A stretch of 64,000 bases of DNA from Liolophura sinensis (taxonomy: Eukaryota; Mollusca; Polyplacophora; Chitonida; Chitonidae), in the NCBI RefSeq assembly GCF_032854445.1, contig NC_088298.1, forward strand, positions 4,584,160 through 4,648,159, written 5' to 3'. The translations under genes were made by a program, and so were the position numbers. Shown here in pieces: positions 11,410 through 22,864 of this stretch (position 1 is its first letter; each line of letters opens with the position of its first letter). The notes beneath the pieces are model-generated. The model made no database searches, had not been told where the DNA came from, and saw nothing but the letters and a program-made list of their open reading frames with translations.

Positions 11410-11630
11410 TACACTCAAAAATTAATCTGTTAAGTTTAACAGAAAGCCTGTCGTCTGAGTGACGCTAGAATGTATTCTGTTATTATAACACAATGTTGTG
11501 CCTTATTTAACATAGTACCCTGTTATTGTAACAGAATCTTTATGCTGAATAAATAGAATATGAGTGTTATATTTAACAGAACAATTCTCAGTCCTTCTGT
11601 TAAAATTAACGGATTAATTTTTTGAGTGTA
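11410..11630. mobile_element. MITE family A, best-preserved copy
   Basis: 221 bp with near-perfect terminal inverted repeats. The left end is 'tacactcaaaaattaatctg'; the right end read in reverse is 'tacactcaaaaaattaatcc', each continuing inward into 'gttaa...taacagaag'. No coding capacity. The outermost TA is compatible with a TA target site, as used by Tc1/mariner-type transposases (inference). Confidence 0.88.
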
Positions 11631-12505
11631 CCATTTATATACTGCGTAATTTCATCGTTGTCAATTATCATTTCCTGGCAATAGAATCCCATGTGTCTCA
11701 ATACCATTTCCCTGCTCTTTCCCTTATTATCTCTGGAAATGAGTGAGTGAGTACTTGGGGTAAGTCATACTTAACAATCTTTCAGTCATATGACGACAAC
11801 TCTGGGAATGTGACGACTGGCAATATCATTTCACCCCCGCCTTTATATGTATTTCCAGATTGTGGTCTCCGACAGACCCTGAACGACTGGTGCTCCCTCG
11901 TGGACGCTGGTTGCCAGGTACCATGTTTGAGAGTTGATCTACAGCCAAGTTCCATACCAGATTCCCTCCTGCCTTCATGAAGGACTACTGCGCCGGCTGG
12001 GCGAATTGCGTCAACACATCGTACTCAACGCTTTTGGATCCGTACCGTGAGGGCTGCCAGTGGTTTGGCCATACAAGCGGCGGTATAGCATGAGCTAGAA
12101 GAAACGGTGTATTAAAACGCCGGCGTTACGTGTCTAGTTGAGGAATCCCTCAAATGCTCGTGTAATTATCCCTGGCCCAGTCTGCACATCTGTGTCCTGG
12201 TGCGTCGGGTTAACTCTGCAGCTTTGGGGGTAAATGATTAGAATTTACGGTCGCTCGGCTGGTTGGTTTATGGGAGCTGTTAGAGAGAACGGACGGTCGA
12301 TAGATTGCTAACCTGTTGTCAAGCGTTTGACAACAAGCCGGTCCAAAAAAACAAAGAGGGAAAGAACACACGAACGCACAAAGAAAGATAAAAGAGAAGA
12401 AAGTATGCCCTGGCATCAGCAGAGCTCATTGCATAGTGCGGCGAAGTAATCTGTATTCGGTTACCAGGTTGGCCTGCCAAGGCCGATCTCAACTATTTCT
12501 TCAAG

Positions 12506-12925
12506 ATGTTGTGCTACTCCGCGCCACCCACAACGGACTATGAATGGTCCACGGATTCCCACTCGACGCCAAAAGCCAAGACTTCGAGCTACTCCAACGC
12601 CACCTATAATCCCACAAATTCTCGTCACAGTCAGGTGATCCTGACGCAACCGGATGGTCGCGCGCTGCGTCAGACGTACGCCGGCAAACCCCGGAACTAC
12701 ATCGGACTTGCTGTCGTTGTCATGGTCTGCTTCAATCCACCATTAGGACTTCTAGCGACGATTCTGTCTGTGAAATCGAATAAAGACTTCGAAGCGGGTA
12801 ATTTTGATACATCCAGACTGAAAGGCAAGATATCATTAACGTTCAGCGTATTGGGAATTATGATGAGTGCTAGCATTGTACTGCTGGTCATATTCTGGCC
12901 CGTCTTCTTCCGGAAACAGAAATGA
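12506..12925 (+). CDS. CD225/dispanin-family small membrane protein
   Basis: A 139-residue protein with the architecture of the CD225 (dispanin) family, which includes the IFITM and PRRT-type proteins. Residues 1-62 are hydrophilic and rich in Ser, Thr, Tyr and Pro, probably cytosolic. Residues 64-89 form a first hydrophobic segment ending in the family signature CFNPPLG (75-81). A short polar loop (90-108, SNKDFEAGNFDTSRLKGK) resembles the CD225 loop, and residues 109-133 form a second hydrophobic segment. The ATG has A at -3. The frame stays open upstream to about 12439 without another ATG, so an upstream spliced exon cannot be excluded. Family members act in membrane fusion or receptor trafficking; the function here is unknown. 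It is intact and unbroken by repeats. Confidence 0.8.
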   Translation: MLCYSAPPTTDYEWSTDSHSTPKAKTSSYSNATYNPTNSRHSQVILTQPDGRALRQTYAGKPRNYIGLAVVVMVCFNPPLGLLATILSVKSNKDFEAGNFDTSRLKGKISLTFSVLGIMMSASIVLLVIFWPVFFRKQK

Positions 12926-15741
12926 CCCACACACTGTACGTCTACCAACTGCATAGAACATCCAGGGAGCGAGAAGGATTTCTGTTAGCTAACAAAGGTT
13001 GTGTTTCAGTTTTCACTGCATCCAGAGAAGCATCACCACCACCGATCACAACAACAACAACCACAATGGAGGTTTAAACTCGAAGACATTGATTTTTTCG
13101 GCTCTGCGTAGACGATTGTTCGGTGGTTAAAAAGCGTCGAATTGAGTTTGTAAAGACGATATTGTCATTGGTTTTAGAGACAGTCGTCGTTGTGTCTAAA
13201 ATAAGTAGGAAGGTGCCAGAGTGTTGTTATGGCAACGCCGTGCGCATGCCCACAACTGCAACCGGAAGAGACGTGCTGACAGTTCACTCGCATTTTGCAG
13301 AATGGATAGACTGCGTGCGTAATTTGATTACATCGATTTTGTAACTTCATCACCCACCTATACGCCTATTTAAGGTTCGGTTTTTAGAAAAGATGAAGCT
13401 ATCGGCATGGATATATCAAACTGTTGTTGTTAATTTTATATATCTTCTTGTACGCTTGGTGACTTTCATGTGTGTTGATATCAGGTTTGTTATCAAATAT
13501 CGCGATTATATTTTGAGATAGGGGTTATCATATTATTTTTTTTGGACATGTATGTTGAGCATGGTTTAATATTTTGATCATTTTGTTCCCACGGATCTTC
13601 TGTATAGAGCTACGGGTTAGGAGTTCAAATCCCATCATTCTCGCGAAATTAGTTCTTATACGTTACCCATTTTCTAGTTGTTAGGATAATGGACTATAGT
13701 TCACCCTACACTTATCTAAGGTAACACATTTATTTTTTTAGCTTCTTGACACTCTTCGAAAGGGCATACACATATAATTCTGGTAATGCTCGGCCCGGTA
13801 TAGCACTATAGTTGACTTGCTCTCGCGGCCATGTTGGATCTCTATCAAAGGAATTTCCTAATTCATTGCGCATGTTTTGAAATATAGGCCTCACAACAGA
13901 CACTAGTATACCAACAGTCAACTAACATGGCCGTTCCAGGCACGCTTCAGGAAATACCATACATGAAATTATATTTTATGAGATCCAACATGGCCAGTAG
14001 TAATAAAACGGTAACTGGTTTGGGTATTGCATCTGGTGTCTTCGTCATGGCGTTCTAGTGAGACAGCATATTTACATCGTTTCTCTCAAAGGGTACCTTT
14101 TTTACATAATACCCGGACGACGTGATGACCCCTGTAGCAACAAAACAACCACTCGTCGGATTAAATACACAATTATTGTTAGATATTGAGCTTTGTTAAG
14201 CTTTCTCTTCTGTGAGCATTTTAAAACTACGTGTTTAATTTTTTATTCTTCGTTGTTCATTGTGTTCGTATGTCTGGGCTATAACGGTGGTTTTCTTGCA
14301 GCCTAGATAGCCTTACAGTCGGTATTAGGGGCATATTAATGGATATCAGCTTGACCTGTTATTGATTTGATATTTCATTTCCTAAAATAATCCCGTTAGG
14401 TGTTGTATATGCTGTCGATATTTTGGGATTTTATCTAATTTGTGCGTGTGGTTGTTTGAATTTCACACATCCAATGTTTCATTTACGTATTTATAAGCCA
14501 TTCCACCTGGTCAAAGGAGACAATTACCCAAAAGTTTTACATAGCTGATAATGTAAAGAAATTGTTTTTATTATCAGTGGCTTTTTATTTTATTCCTGAG
14601 AGAAAAAACAAAACAATACAAGTGTATAATAATTGGGAAACAGCTAACTTTTCAGAAAGAATTATTGTACAAGACGGATTGAAACAGATAAACAGGTTCT
14701 AAATTTTCGCTACGCCATTTTGAAGCCATTCGTTGTTTGTTCATTATTCGGGTCATATAAGCAAAATCCTGCGCAACCAGGAGAAAAAGATATATAATGA
14801 TCAGTGATATACATCTATATGCGAAGATATCTTGACCTGTAAAATGATCGGCGTCCAAATTTTATGAAAAATGGATACATTACAGTGAGGTAGGTGCTCG
14901 ACTTCCTACCACGCGATAGGGGTTCAGTCCCAACCTTCGACTGGCAATTTGTAGATTCCCACGCTTGTTCATTGCTTGTTGCTCTTGGTGATATTAAATG
15001 ATCGTGTGTTTTTCGTTTACTGAAGGCCCCTAGTCTTCCACCAGTAAGATGTGTATATCTGTACGTGACAGGTGGTAAAGTTCGTCAGTGACAAAGATCG
15101 GTGGATTTCCGCAGGCGCTCCGGTTTCCACTACACATGACACTGACACCCAATCGAATAAGTGAAAGATTCTTGATTATAGTGTTAATCAACAATCAGTC
15201 AATTAATCAATCAATTTAAAATGTTCGAATGGTTTCAGTACATGACATCCCTTTTTGCAATATGACGGTCATCCTGAAATCCCTGGCACTTTGCTGGTAA
15301 TGTGCAACTCATTGTTAACAGTGTATATGTCATGTTAATATTTTTGTACATTGCAATGGTTGTTACGATCTGTTTATTACAGTCTATTTCTCTTCGTAAT
15401 GTTTTCAATGTTTTACCCGTGTGTTTTTTTTTCAGTGTACAATTATGGTCATAATCGTCAGTACCCATACTGCAACACACCACTTCACGAGCACGTGCGG
15501 TCACACCTATAATTCTGTTGCTTGTGACATCTAGCCCCTTGTGTTCCATAATTGTTTATATTTTCTTAAATTCTATTGTTGATAATGTTATTATAAACAG
15601 AATGTGTATATTTTGATGAAAGAACCATTGGAAAATAAACCTTTACTGTCTGTAATTGCGTCACTATTGTTAACTAACATTTAAACTCATGAGGAAATAT
15701 TCCAACAAAGTTTGCCAGTGTAGATTTCCTCTGGACATTCC
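12926..15741. other. 3' flank of the CD225 gene; no further gene recognised
   Basis: A short CAA/CAC-rich stretch (13027-13065) and a 73-codon frame at 13123-13344 follow the stop, with no domain. 'ggagttcaaatcccatc' near 13618 and 'ggggttcagtcccaacc' near 14920 look like tRNA B boxes and may be SINE relics. AATAAA at 15633 is a candidate but distant polyadenylation signal. Confidence 0.4.
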
Positions 15742-16006
15742 CCTATTTATTTATTTATTTCATTTGTTTTACGTCGTACACAAGAGTACTTCACTGATAC
15801 GACGGCGACCAATATTATGCTGGGAGGAAACCGGGCAGAGTTCGCGGAAAACCACGACCATCGGCAGTTTGCTGAAAGACTTTCTCCCACATATGGCCGG
15901 AGACGAAGCCACTAGGAGCCGGACTTGAACTTACAAGCGAAAGCATTGGTAAGAGGTTCTAATCAAAGCTCCAACCGCGCTAACCACCTCAGCCACCGCA
16001 TTCCCT
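15742..16006 (-). mobile_element. SINE family 1, nearly full length
   Basis: The tail at left (tatttatttatttatttc) runs through 'gacggcgaccaatattatgc' and 'ccggagacgaagcc' to the tRNA-like head at right. In reverse, the head reads 'ggtggctgaggtggttagcg' (A box) and 'gtaagttcaagtccggc' (B box). Several substitutions indicate an old copy. Confidence 0.85.
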
Positions 16007-16016
16007 AATAGTTACC

Positions 16017-16960
16017 GTCCACCAGGCTCTTTGGTTTCCCCTAGGTATTCTTTTGTGAGGTATAGACCAATATCGTAGCAGCCACCAGGCTCTTTGCTTT
16101 CCCTTAGGTATGCCCTTGTGAGGTATAGACCAATATCGTAGCAGCCACCAGGCTGTTTACTTTCCCTTAGGTGTTCCCTTGTGAGGTATAGACCAACATC
16201 TTAGCGGCCACCTGGCTCTGTGCTTTCCCTTAGGTATTCCCTTGTGAGGTATAGATCAATAACATACTGGCCAACAGGCTCCTTAATTTCCCTGTGGTAT
16301 TCCCTTGTGGAGTATCGACCAATAACTTACCGGCCACCAGATTGGATGCTTTCCCCTAAGTATTCCCGTATGGACTATAAACCAATAACTTGGTTAATAG
16401 GTTTCCTCTACGTATTCCCTTTTCGAATATCGATCAATATCTTACCGGCCACCAGGCTGAATTGTTTCGCCCAGGTATTCTGTTATAAGAGAATGTCCAC
16501 CAGTAATTGCTCAGGGCATAAAACACAGTGGGTTACTTAAGTTCAGTCTCATAACAACCAGAAACATACTGAGTTTCCTCTTACGGGAATTCTAACAAGT
16601 AACTTACATTGGGCACCAAGCATGGTTCTCTTACAGGAAGTCTAACCAGTAACTTATACTAGGTAACAAGCAAGTGGAGTTTCCTCTAGGAAATCTCTTA
16701 TGGGAATAACGACCAATAACTAACACTGGGTGCCATGCATAGTGGGTTTCTTCCAACTCTCCTACGGAAATTCTAACCAGTAACTAGCTAGGCTCGGCAT
16801 CAAATACTGATCGGTTTCCTCTAGTTATTCTTTTACAGATATCTCCACCAGGTCGGTTTCCTATTCCTATCGAAATGTTCAGATGGTAATTTAACGGAGA
16901 ACGAAGCGCCGTGGTTTTCCTGTAAGTATTCTTTTATGGGAATATGGACGAGCATACTCA
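16017..16960. repeat. 63-bp minisatellite, degenerating to the right
   Basis: The unit begins 'accaggctctttg' and contains 'ttcccttaggtattccctt' and 'gtgaggtatagaccaatat'. Starts at 16021, 16084 and 16147 give an exact 63-bp period. After about 16520 the copies diverge and lose phase. A 106-codon frame at 16220-16540 is due to the period being a multiple of three. Confidence 0.88.
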
Positions 16961-16989
16961 AACAATTGAACGTATTCTGGTATCGATTC

Positions 16990-17158
16990 TGCTGTTAAAT
17001 ATAATACACTTATTCTATTAATTCAACATAAAGATTCTATTAGACTAATAGGATATTACGTTGAATACGACAGCATATTGTGTTATAATAACAGAATACA
17101 TTCTAGCATCACTCAAACAACTTTGCGTTAAGATTAACGGGTTAATTTTTGGAGTGTA
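16990..17158. mobile_element. MITE family A, left end eroded
   Basis: The right end 'taacgggttaatttttggag' then 'tgta' and the internal 'acagaatacattctagcatc' match 11410-11630 in reverse. The left terminal repeat is not recognisable beyond 'gctgttaaatataa'. It forms the start of a 96-codon frame (17149-17439) that I do not call as a gene. Confidence 0.7.
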
Positions 17159-17438
17159 TATGTAGAGGTTATCGCGCACCTCTTGGTAGTACCGTGCGAT
17201 ATAATTACCCAATAGTCATGGAGAGGTACGACAGCCTGAATAGACTAGGACGGGAGTACGTAATTCTGATGGCAAATCTTCACCGCCTGAAACCCCTCGG
17301 ACTTGTGTGTGTGAGTCCGTTGATAACTGTTTCCTTTTGGGAAGACATTTTCCTCGCAAACTGGAAACCGATTTCTCGTGCTTTGCAAGACAACAATGGC
17401 CATTTCAAATTAGACACGCGTCGACCTCTGTATAATTA

Positions 17439-17528
17439 ATATTTATTTTCTTATTTGATAGGTGTTTTACGCCGTAGTCGAGAATATTTCACTTAAACGA
17501 CGGCGGCCAGCATTACGGTTGGAAGGTT
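17439..17528 (-). repeat. SINE family 1, 3' fragment
   Basis: 'atttgataggtgttttacgc', 'cgtagtcgagaatatttcac' and 'gacggcggccagcattacgg' match the SINE tail. The remainder is missing. Confidence 0.85.
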
Positions 17529-18290
17529 TAGATAATATACTATCTTAGTAATAATTTCTGCAAACTTACTCAAAACAGATGATAGCCTAGGGCTCAAATA
17601 TCTATATATCTATAAACTTTGAGACGAACACGAGTGCGGTACTTTGGTCCCTGTTTACTAAAAAGGTAAGGCCAAATTCTGGTTGTACGTCATTTCCGAA
17701 AGAGATCATGCAAGGGGAGGGCAATCCTTATTTAAAGGCGTACGGTGCTCAGGGTTGTCGTTCTTGGGACATGAAAGAGCCCAGAAGTACGTTCTTACAG
17801 TCAGAGCTCAAAGGTAACCATTGAACGCTTAAAGTAGACAGTTGATAACAGAAGAAAAACGGTAGGATCTGGTGACCAATCATCAGAAAATGTAGTCCAC
17901 TATGATCGAGCCACCGTTGACCTTGTGACGTCGAGGCGGTACATTACCAGCCCGTATCTTAGACTTTTCTTTGTGTACAACACAGACCACTGGAGACTAC
18001 CACTGTACTTTAACAACTAATCTGAAGATTATTTCATGCCCAAGTGCGGTTTGCGACTGCAGCAACACAACGCAGGGCACTGTAAAGTTACATATATGGC
18101 CTAAAAATGCCTTAGATGGCATACTGTAGGGAAGCGCTGGCCTTTGCCCTACAACGGCCACGAGGCTACAGGGCAGCCCTCCAGCTCAGTTCACACCGAG
18201 AATACAAGCCGCTGTGCGCGCGTGATACGCCACACATGCCTTGAAGCCTATGACTGTAACTCAGACAAAATTTAAATTGGCAATTCTATG
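17529..18290. other. No gene recognised
   Basis: Higher-GC unique sequence without a supported reading frame, RNA gene or family repeat. Confidence 0.45.
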
Positions 18291-18299
18291 TGTTACCAA

Positions 18300-19085
18300 C
18301 GTTTCTTGTGACAACGTTAATTCTCATTCCAATTTCTTGTGACAACGTTAATTCTTAACGTTTAGTTCCCACCTCTTCTTGTAAAGTTCATTCCAACTCC
18401 CACCTCTTGTGAGAACATTAATTCTCTTCGCATCTCTTCCTATGACAACGTTAATTCTCGTTCCCACCTCTTCTTGTAAAGTTCATTCCCATTCTCACCT
18501 CTTGTGACAACATTAATTCTCATTTTTACCTCTTCTTGTGACAACGTTAATTCTCATTCCCATCTCTTCGTATGACAACGTTAATTCTCGTTTTCACATC
18601 TTCTTGTGACAACGTTAATTATCATTTCCACCTTTTCTTGTGAAAACGTTAATTCTCATTTCCACCCCTTCTTGTGACAACGTTAATTCTCGTTCCTACC
18701 TCTTCGTGTAACAACGCCAATTCTCGTTCCCACCTCTTCTTGTGACAACGTTAATTATCATTCCTACCTCTTCGTGTGAAAACGTTATCATTCCTACCTC
18801 TTCTTGTGACAACGTTAATTCTCATTTCCACCTCTTCCTGTGACAACGTTAACTCTCATTCCCACCTCTTCGTGTGACAACGTTAATTATCATTCTTACC
18901 TATTCTTGTGACAAAGTTAATTCTCATTCCCACCTCTTCTTGTGACAAGTTAATTATCATTTCTACCTCTTCTTCTGACGTTAATTCTCATTTCCACCCC
19001 TTCTTGTGACAACGTTAATTCTCATTCCCATCTCCGCTTTTAATAACGGTAATTCTCCTTCCCACCTCTTCTTGTGAGAACGCTA
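18300..19085. repeat. About 34-bp minisatellite
   Basis: More than twenty copies of a unit 'cttgtgacaacgttaattct' plus 'cattcccacctctt', with frequent small indels (for example 'cttgtaaagttcattccc' variants). Irregular period, clearly tandem. Confidence 0.88.
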
Positions 19086-19330
19086 CTTCTGATTACGTCG
19101 GATTCTCTGGGCCTATCTAGAAAAGCACAGCGTGCGATTGGTCAGATGTATATACTTGAGTAACAATTATGAAAGATCCTTTGGCACTGCACTAAGGGTG
19201 AACATTTTGACTTCATTCAATGTGGCTTTATGGAATTAGCCCTGTGGGTTTTGGTAGATACAAAGGGTCAGTCCAAAGTACCTTTCGTCATCGGCTTTAC
19301 AACCGGGAGAGGTATAGCTGGCGTATTCAT

Positions 19331-19676
19331 GTGGCGTGTAGATGCTCTGGTACTGAAGTGTACATGTGGCGCGTAGACGCACTGGTACTGAAGTGTACAT
19401 GTGGCGTGTAGACGCTCTGGTACGGAAGTGTACATGTGGCTTGTAGACGCTCTGGTACTGAAGTGTACATGTGACGTGTAGACGCTCTGGTACTGAAGTG
19501 TACATGTGGCGTGTAGACGCTCTGGTACTGAAGTGTACATGTGGCGTGTAGACGCTCTGGTACTGAAGTGTACATGTGACGTGTAGACGCTCTGGTACTG
19601 AAGTGTACATGTGGCGTGTAGACGCTCTGATACTGAAGTGTACATGTGGCGTGTAGACGCTCTGGTACTGAAGGGT
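19331..19676. repeat. 35-bp minisatellite
   Basis: About ten highly similar copies of a 35-bp unit made of 'ggcgtgtagacgctctggta' and 'ctgaagtgtacatgt'. Because 35 is not a multiple of three, three overlapping minus-strand frames of 124-162 codons repeat the same peptide. They are artefacts. Confidence 0.93.
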
Positions 19677-19699
19677 ACGATACTGTGGGCGAGTGGGGC

Positions 19700-19790
19700 G
19701 CTCGCGCTGTCACGATAGATCATATTGAGCAGGACGTTAAATAACGAATCAATCAATCAATATATCATTCAACCAGTCAATCAATCAAGA
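19700..19790 (+). repeat. SINE family 2-like tail
   Basis: 'gctgtcacgatagatcatat' then 'tgagcaggacgttaaataac' and repeated 'aatcaatc'. This resembles the family 2 ending 'ttgagcacgacgttaaac', with a different simple-repeat tail. Confidence 0.5.
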
Positions 19791-19799
19791 TTGTTTATC

Positions 19800-20829
19800 G
19801 ATACAGATATGTAGCTGTACAAGTTTACAATAATTAGAGAAACGCATGCAGTTACTCTTCATGTTATTTATTTTACAAAATTTCAACGAATTTATACACG
19901 TACGTAGTGTGAGAAAAGTAAATTGTAACAGGTCGAACTGGATTTATTTCATTGAATTTTCTAATCATTATTACGATAGTAACTCCGAAGAAAGACACAA
20001 CACTCATTTTTCTTCTTACATCAATGTTTTTTCCCATAACTGTTCTGATGTCATTTCCCTCTGACATCGATGTTCCGACTTCGCTGTTTTAATACCACGA
20101 TTTGGGTATCTATTTTCCCATGAATGTCTTCATGTCGCTAATCAGTTTCCTGCCACTCCTTTGACATCACTCATCCAAATTTCACTCCGTGACGTCACTC
20201 CTCTGACGTCACTCTTCTGGCGTCACTGGTCTCGTCACTACCCTGTTGTTGTTGTTGTTGTTGCAGCTCAGCTAACAGGTGTTACAGCCTGGAAATCTGA
20301 CCTTTTGATATTTGCTGTGTGGCCGACCAGTCTGTCTAGTTGAAAATTAAATTTTTCATCACCTCGACAATTCCCACGCTGCTACCCATTCGTTCTGAAT
20401 AAAGTCCTTCATTCACTTCGGGGATTTCCACAGAGCACTGGATGTCTCGACGGCACACAGATTGCCATCAAATCGGCTTCCTTCATCAGCATGTGTTTGT
20501 CTAATGGAAGGGCTTCCATTCTCTGAATGTTCAAGCCACAAGCTACGCTAAACTACGGTAGGTGAAAAAAAACTTTGTGGGGTGAACACAAAGGGAGACA
20601 ACTTTACATATGCAACACTACTGCTAGGCCAAATTAAAAAGTTGTTTGTTTAAGTCCCACTCCTGTTTTGGAATTGACTTCGACGTATTTTTTTAAATTT
20701 AGTTTCCTAAAGTATCTTCCCTTTGGCATCTTACGGGGTATTACATATGAAATGTTATTCAGTAATTCCTCAACTAATTTCATGTTTTTCTATTAATATT
20801 TATATACATTGCCCATATATTATTAAATT
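19800..20829. other. No gene recognised; GTT microsatellite
   Basis: A (gtt)n run lies at about 20244-20267. Around 20040-20235 'gacatcactc' and 'gacgtcactc' variants recur, a weak tandem tendency. No gene. Confidence 0.45.
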
Positions 20830-20975
20830 CCAGCAACCTGCGGATGGTCGTGGGTTTCCCACGGGCTCTGCCCGGTTTCCACCCACCATAATGCTGGCCG
20901 CCGTCGTATAAGTGAAATATTCTTGAGTACAGCGTAAATCATCAATGAAATAAATGAATAAATAAATTAAATAAA
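20830..20975 (+). mobile_element. SINE family 1, 5'-truncated
   Basis: Starts within 'cagcaacctgcggatggtcg' and runs to the tail 'aaatgaataaataaattaaa'. The tRNA head is missing. One of the few plus-strand copies. Confidence 0.88.
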
Positions 20976-21224
20976 AACAGAGAGAAAATATTTGACGGTA
21001 ATGGGCTATATTAATTGAATAATTTTAAGTACAAAATGATTTCTGTACAAAGCAGTTCTAAACTTGTAAATCCATGACTTCAAGGATTCATGCAATATGT
21101 ATTGATCGTGTGTCAACTTTACCAAAATAAACAAAGAAATTGAAATAAAATTAAAGTACTGTGATAACAATAAAGAGCAAACGAGCTTGCAAGTGCATGC
21201 TTGAAGTTGCCTTTTCATATGATT

Positions 21225-21452
21225 TATTAATTTGATTAGTGCCATACTCAAGAATATTTCGCTTATATACGACGACGGCCAGTATTATGGTGGGTGGAAA
21301 ACCGACGACCATCCGCAAGTTGCTGGCAGACCTTCCCACTTACGACCGGAGAGGAAGCCAGCATGAGCTGGACTTGAACTCACAGCGACCGCATTGGTGA
21401 GAGACTCCTGGGTCATTACGCTGCGCTAGCGCGCTAACCAAGTGAGCCACTG
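21225..21452 (-). mobile_element. SINE family 1, nearly full length
   Basis: The tail at left is slightly deleted ('gattagtgccatactcaaga'). The head at right in reverse reads 'tcagtggctcacttggttag' and 'gtgagttcaagtccagctc', good A- and B-box-like motifs. Confidence 0.9.
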
Positions 21453-21599
21453 AACAGTTATTTATATTTACAGCGGAAACTTCCACAGCTTTGTACAACA
21501 AAAGGAATAGCCACTTTACAACAGTTATTGTGAACATTGAAAACGTTGCAGTTCAAAGGTAGTATTCAAAGTTTACCATGTACATAAGTCCGCCATATT

Positions 21600-21765
21600 T
21601 TAGACCGGTCCGGAGGCGAATCGTAGTTAAGACGTCTGTCTTTCTGTCTCTAGGGCATACGGTGCATGGGTTCACTTCCGGTATTGAACTGGGTAGTTAC
21701 TTATTGTTAAAGGAAAAATTCGTCGGAATGACGCTTAAAACAATTAAATAGATTAATAAATGAGG
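21600..21765 (+). repeat. Possible tRNA-derived SINE, singleton
   Basis: 'gcatgggttcacttccgg' is B-box-like, and the segment ends 'gacgcttaaaacaattaaat'. No second copy was seen in the window, so the assignment is tentative. Confidence 0.35.
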
Positions 21766-22577
21766 AAATAATTCTACAAAACAAAGCTCGTTTCTTCCTT
21801 TATTCATATCCTGTTGTTGTTTTTTCTCTTTTCTTATATTAGGCGTATTACATACAGTAATCAGTTTTGAAGTCAAAAGGAAATTCTTTATATCTGCAGA
21901 ATGGTCAAGCATCTTTTGTAATTTCATTTGTATTTCTCTAAATGAGGATCAAAGCCTGCTGCTCAAAGACCTCAAGAAATAGAGTGTTGTCAGTGAGGAT
22001 CAGATCGTCAATACTTCACATTAAGTAAGTGTTAATGTTGTAAACGCATTTCTGTTTCACTTAATAATCGCATCCTGGTCTTTATTCATAAACGCTATTT
22101 AAAGAGATGTGTTTATTATAGTAAATAGATTTCATTTTCACACAGTAAAAACTTTTACGGTTTTTAATAAACACACCGGACTATTTGAATTTATTTAACA
22201 TATGCACCACATTACTGTCTATATATTTCACAAGTCTTTAATTACAAAACAGAGCTTTTGTAAGAGTAAACACCAGGACGCGTTTCTTTTAAAAGTAACA
22301 GAAATGCTTTTACTTTTCCATTTACAAACTAAACACTTATTTTTAGTGTGTTGTCCCCATGGAAAGATAAAAAATCTTAGGAAATACTTTCAGTCGTAAG
22401 CGAGGATCAGAATTTCTTAGACAGTTGCATTACTCTACTTGCGACCGAAAATGTAATCTTATCTCGCCATCTAATTTGTCCACAGGCCAATAATCTTCTT
22501 AAAGTACGTTTCAAGACTTCTTAACGTGTTAACATGAACAATAACATTATTCACTGTAAAGCTAAGACACAAAGTCA

Positions 22578-22864
22578 TCAACTTTTGGGCCTTCCTAAGA
22601 GGTGGGTCTGAATGTATTGCTTATGAATTTGCAGATCCCAGGGTTCGCTGTTTCGACTTCTCTGAGCCACAAGTTCCTCCATGCAATCAAAAGCTGTGAA
22701 GTCCGTCTCCAAGTCAAATTTGTTCGCCACGAATTCTGGTCTCTCCTTGAGCCAAGGTAGGTTCTTGACGCCATATAGGCAAACTTTGTGCACATTTTTA
22801 CCTGCGCAAGCACGGGAGTTCCACAGGACAGCTCTGGTGATGAAGATGTTAGCTGGCGAGTAGT
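22578..22864 (-). CDS. GCNT: GCNT-like exon 2
   Basis: Begins after the acceptor ttttcag (AG at 22866-22865). The first two bases complete an Asn codon with exon 1, giving PGGN then YSPANIFITRAV. It ends at TGA (22580-22578). The frame continues open upstream through the acceptor, but the upstream sequence is not family-like. Confidence 0.9.

Noticed and set aside
17149..17439. 96-codon plus frame
   Set aside because: It begins in the end of a MITE and ends at a SINE; no domain was recognised.
19236..19756. Three overlapping minus frames of 124-162 codons
   Set aside because: The 35-bp minisatellite read in three frames. Not protein coding.
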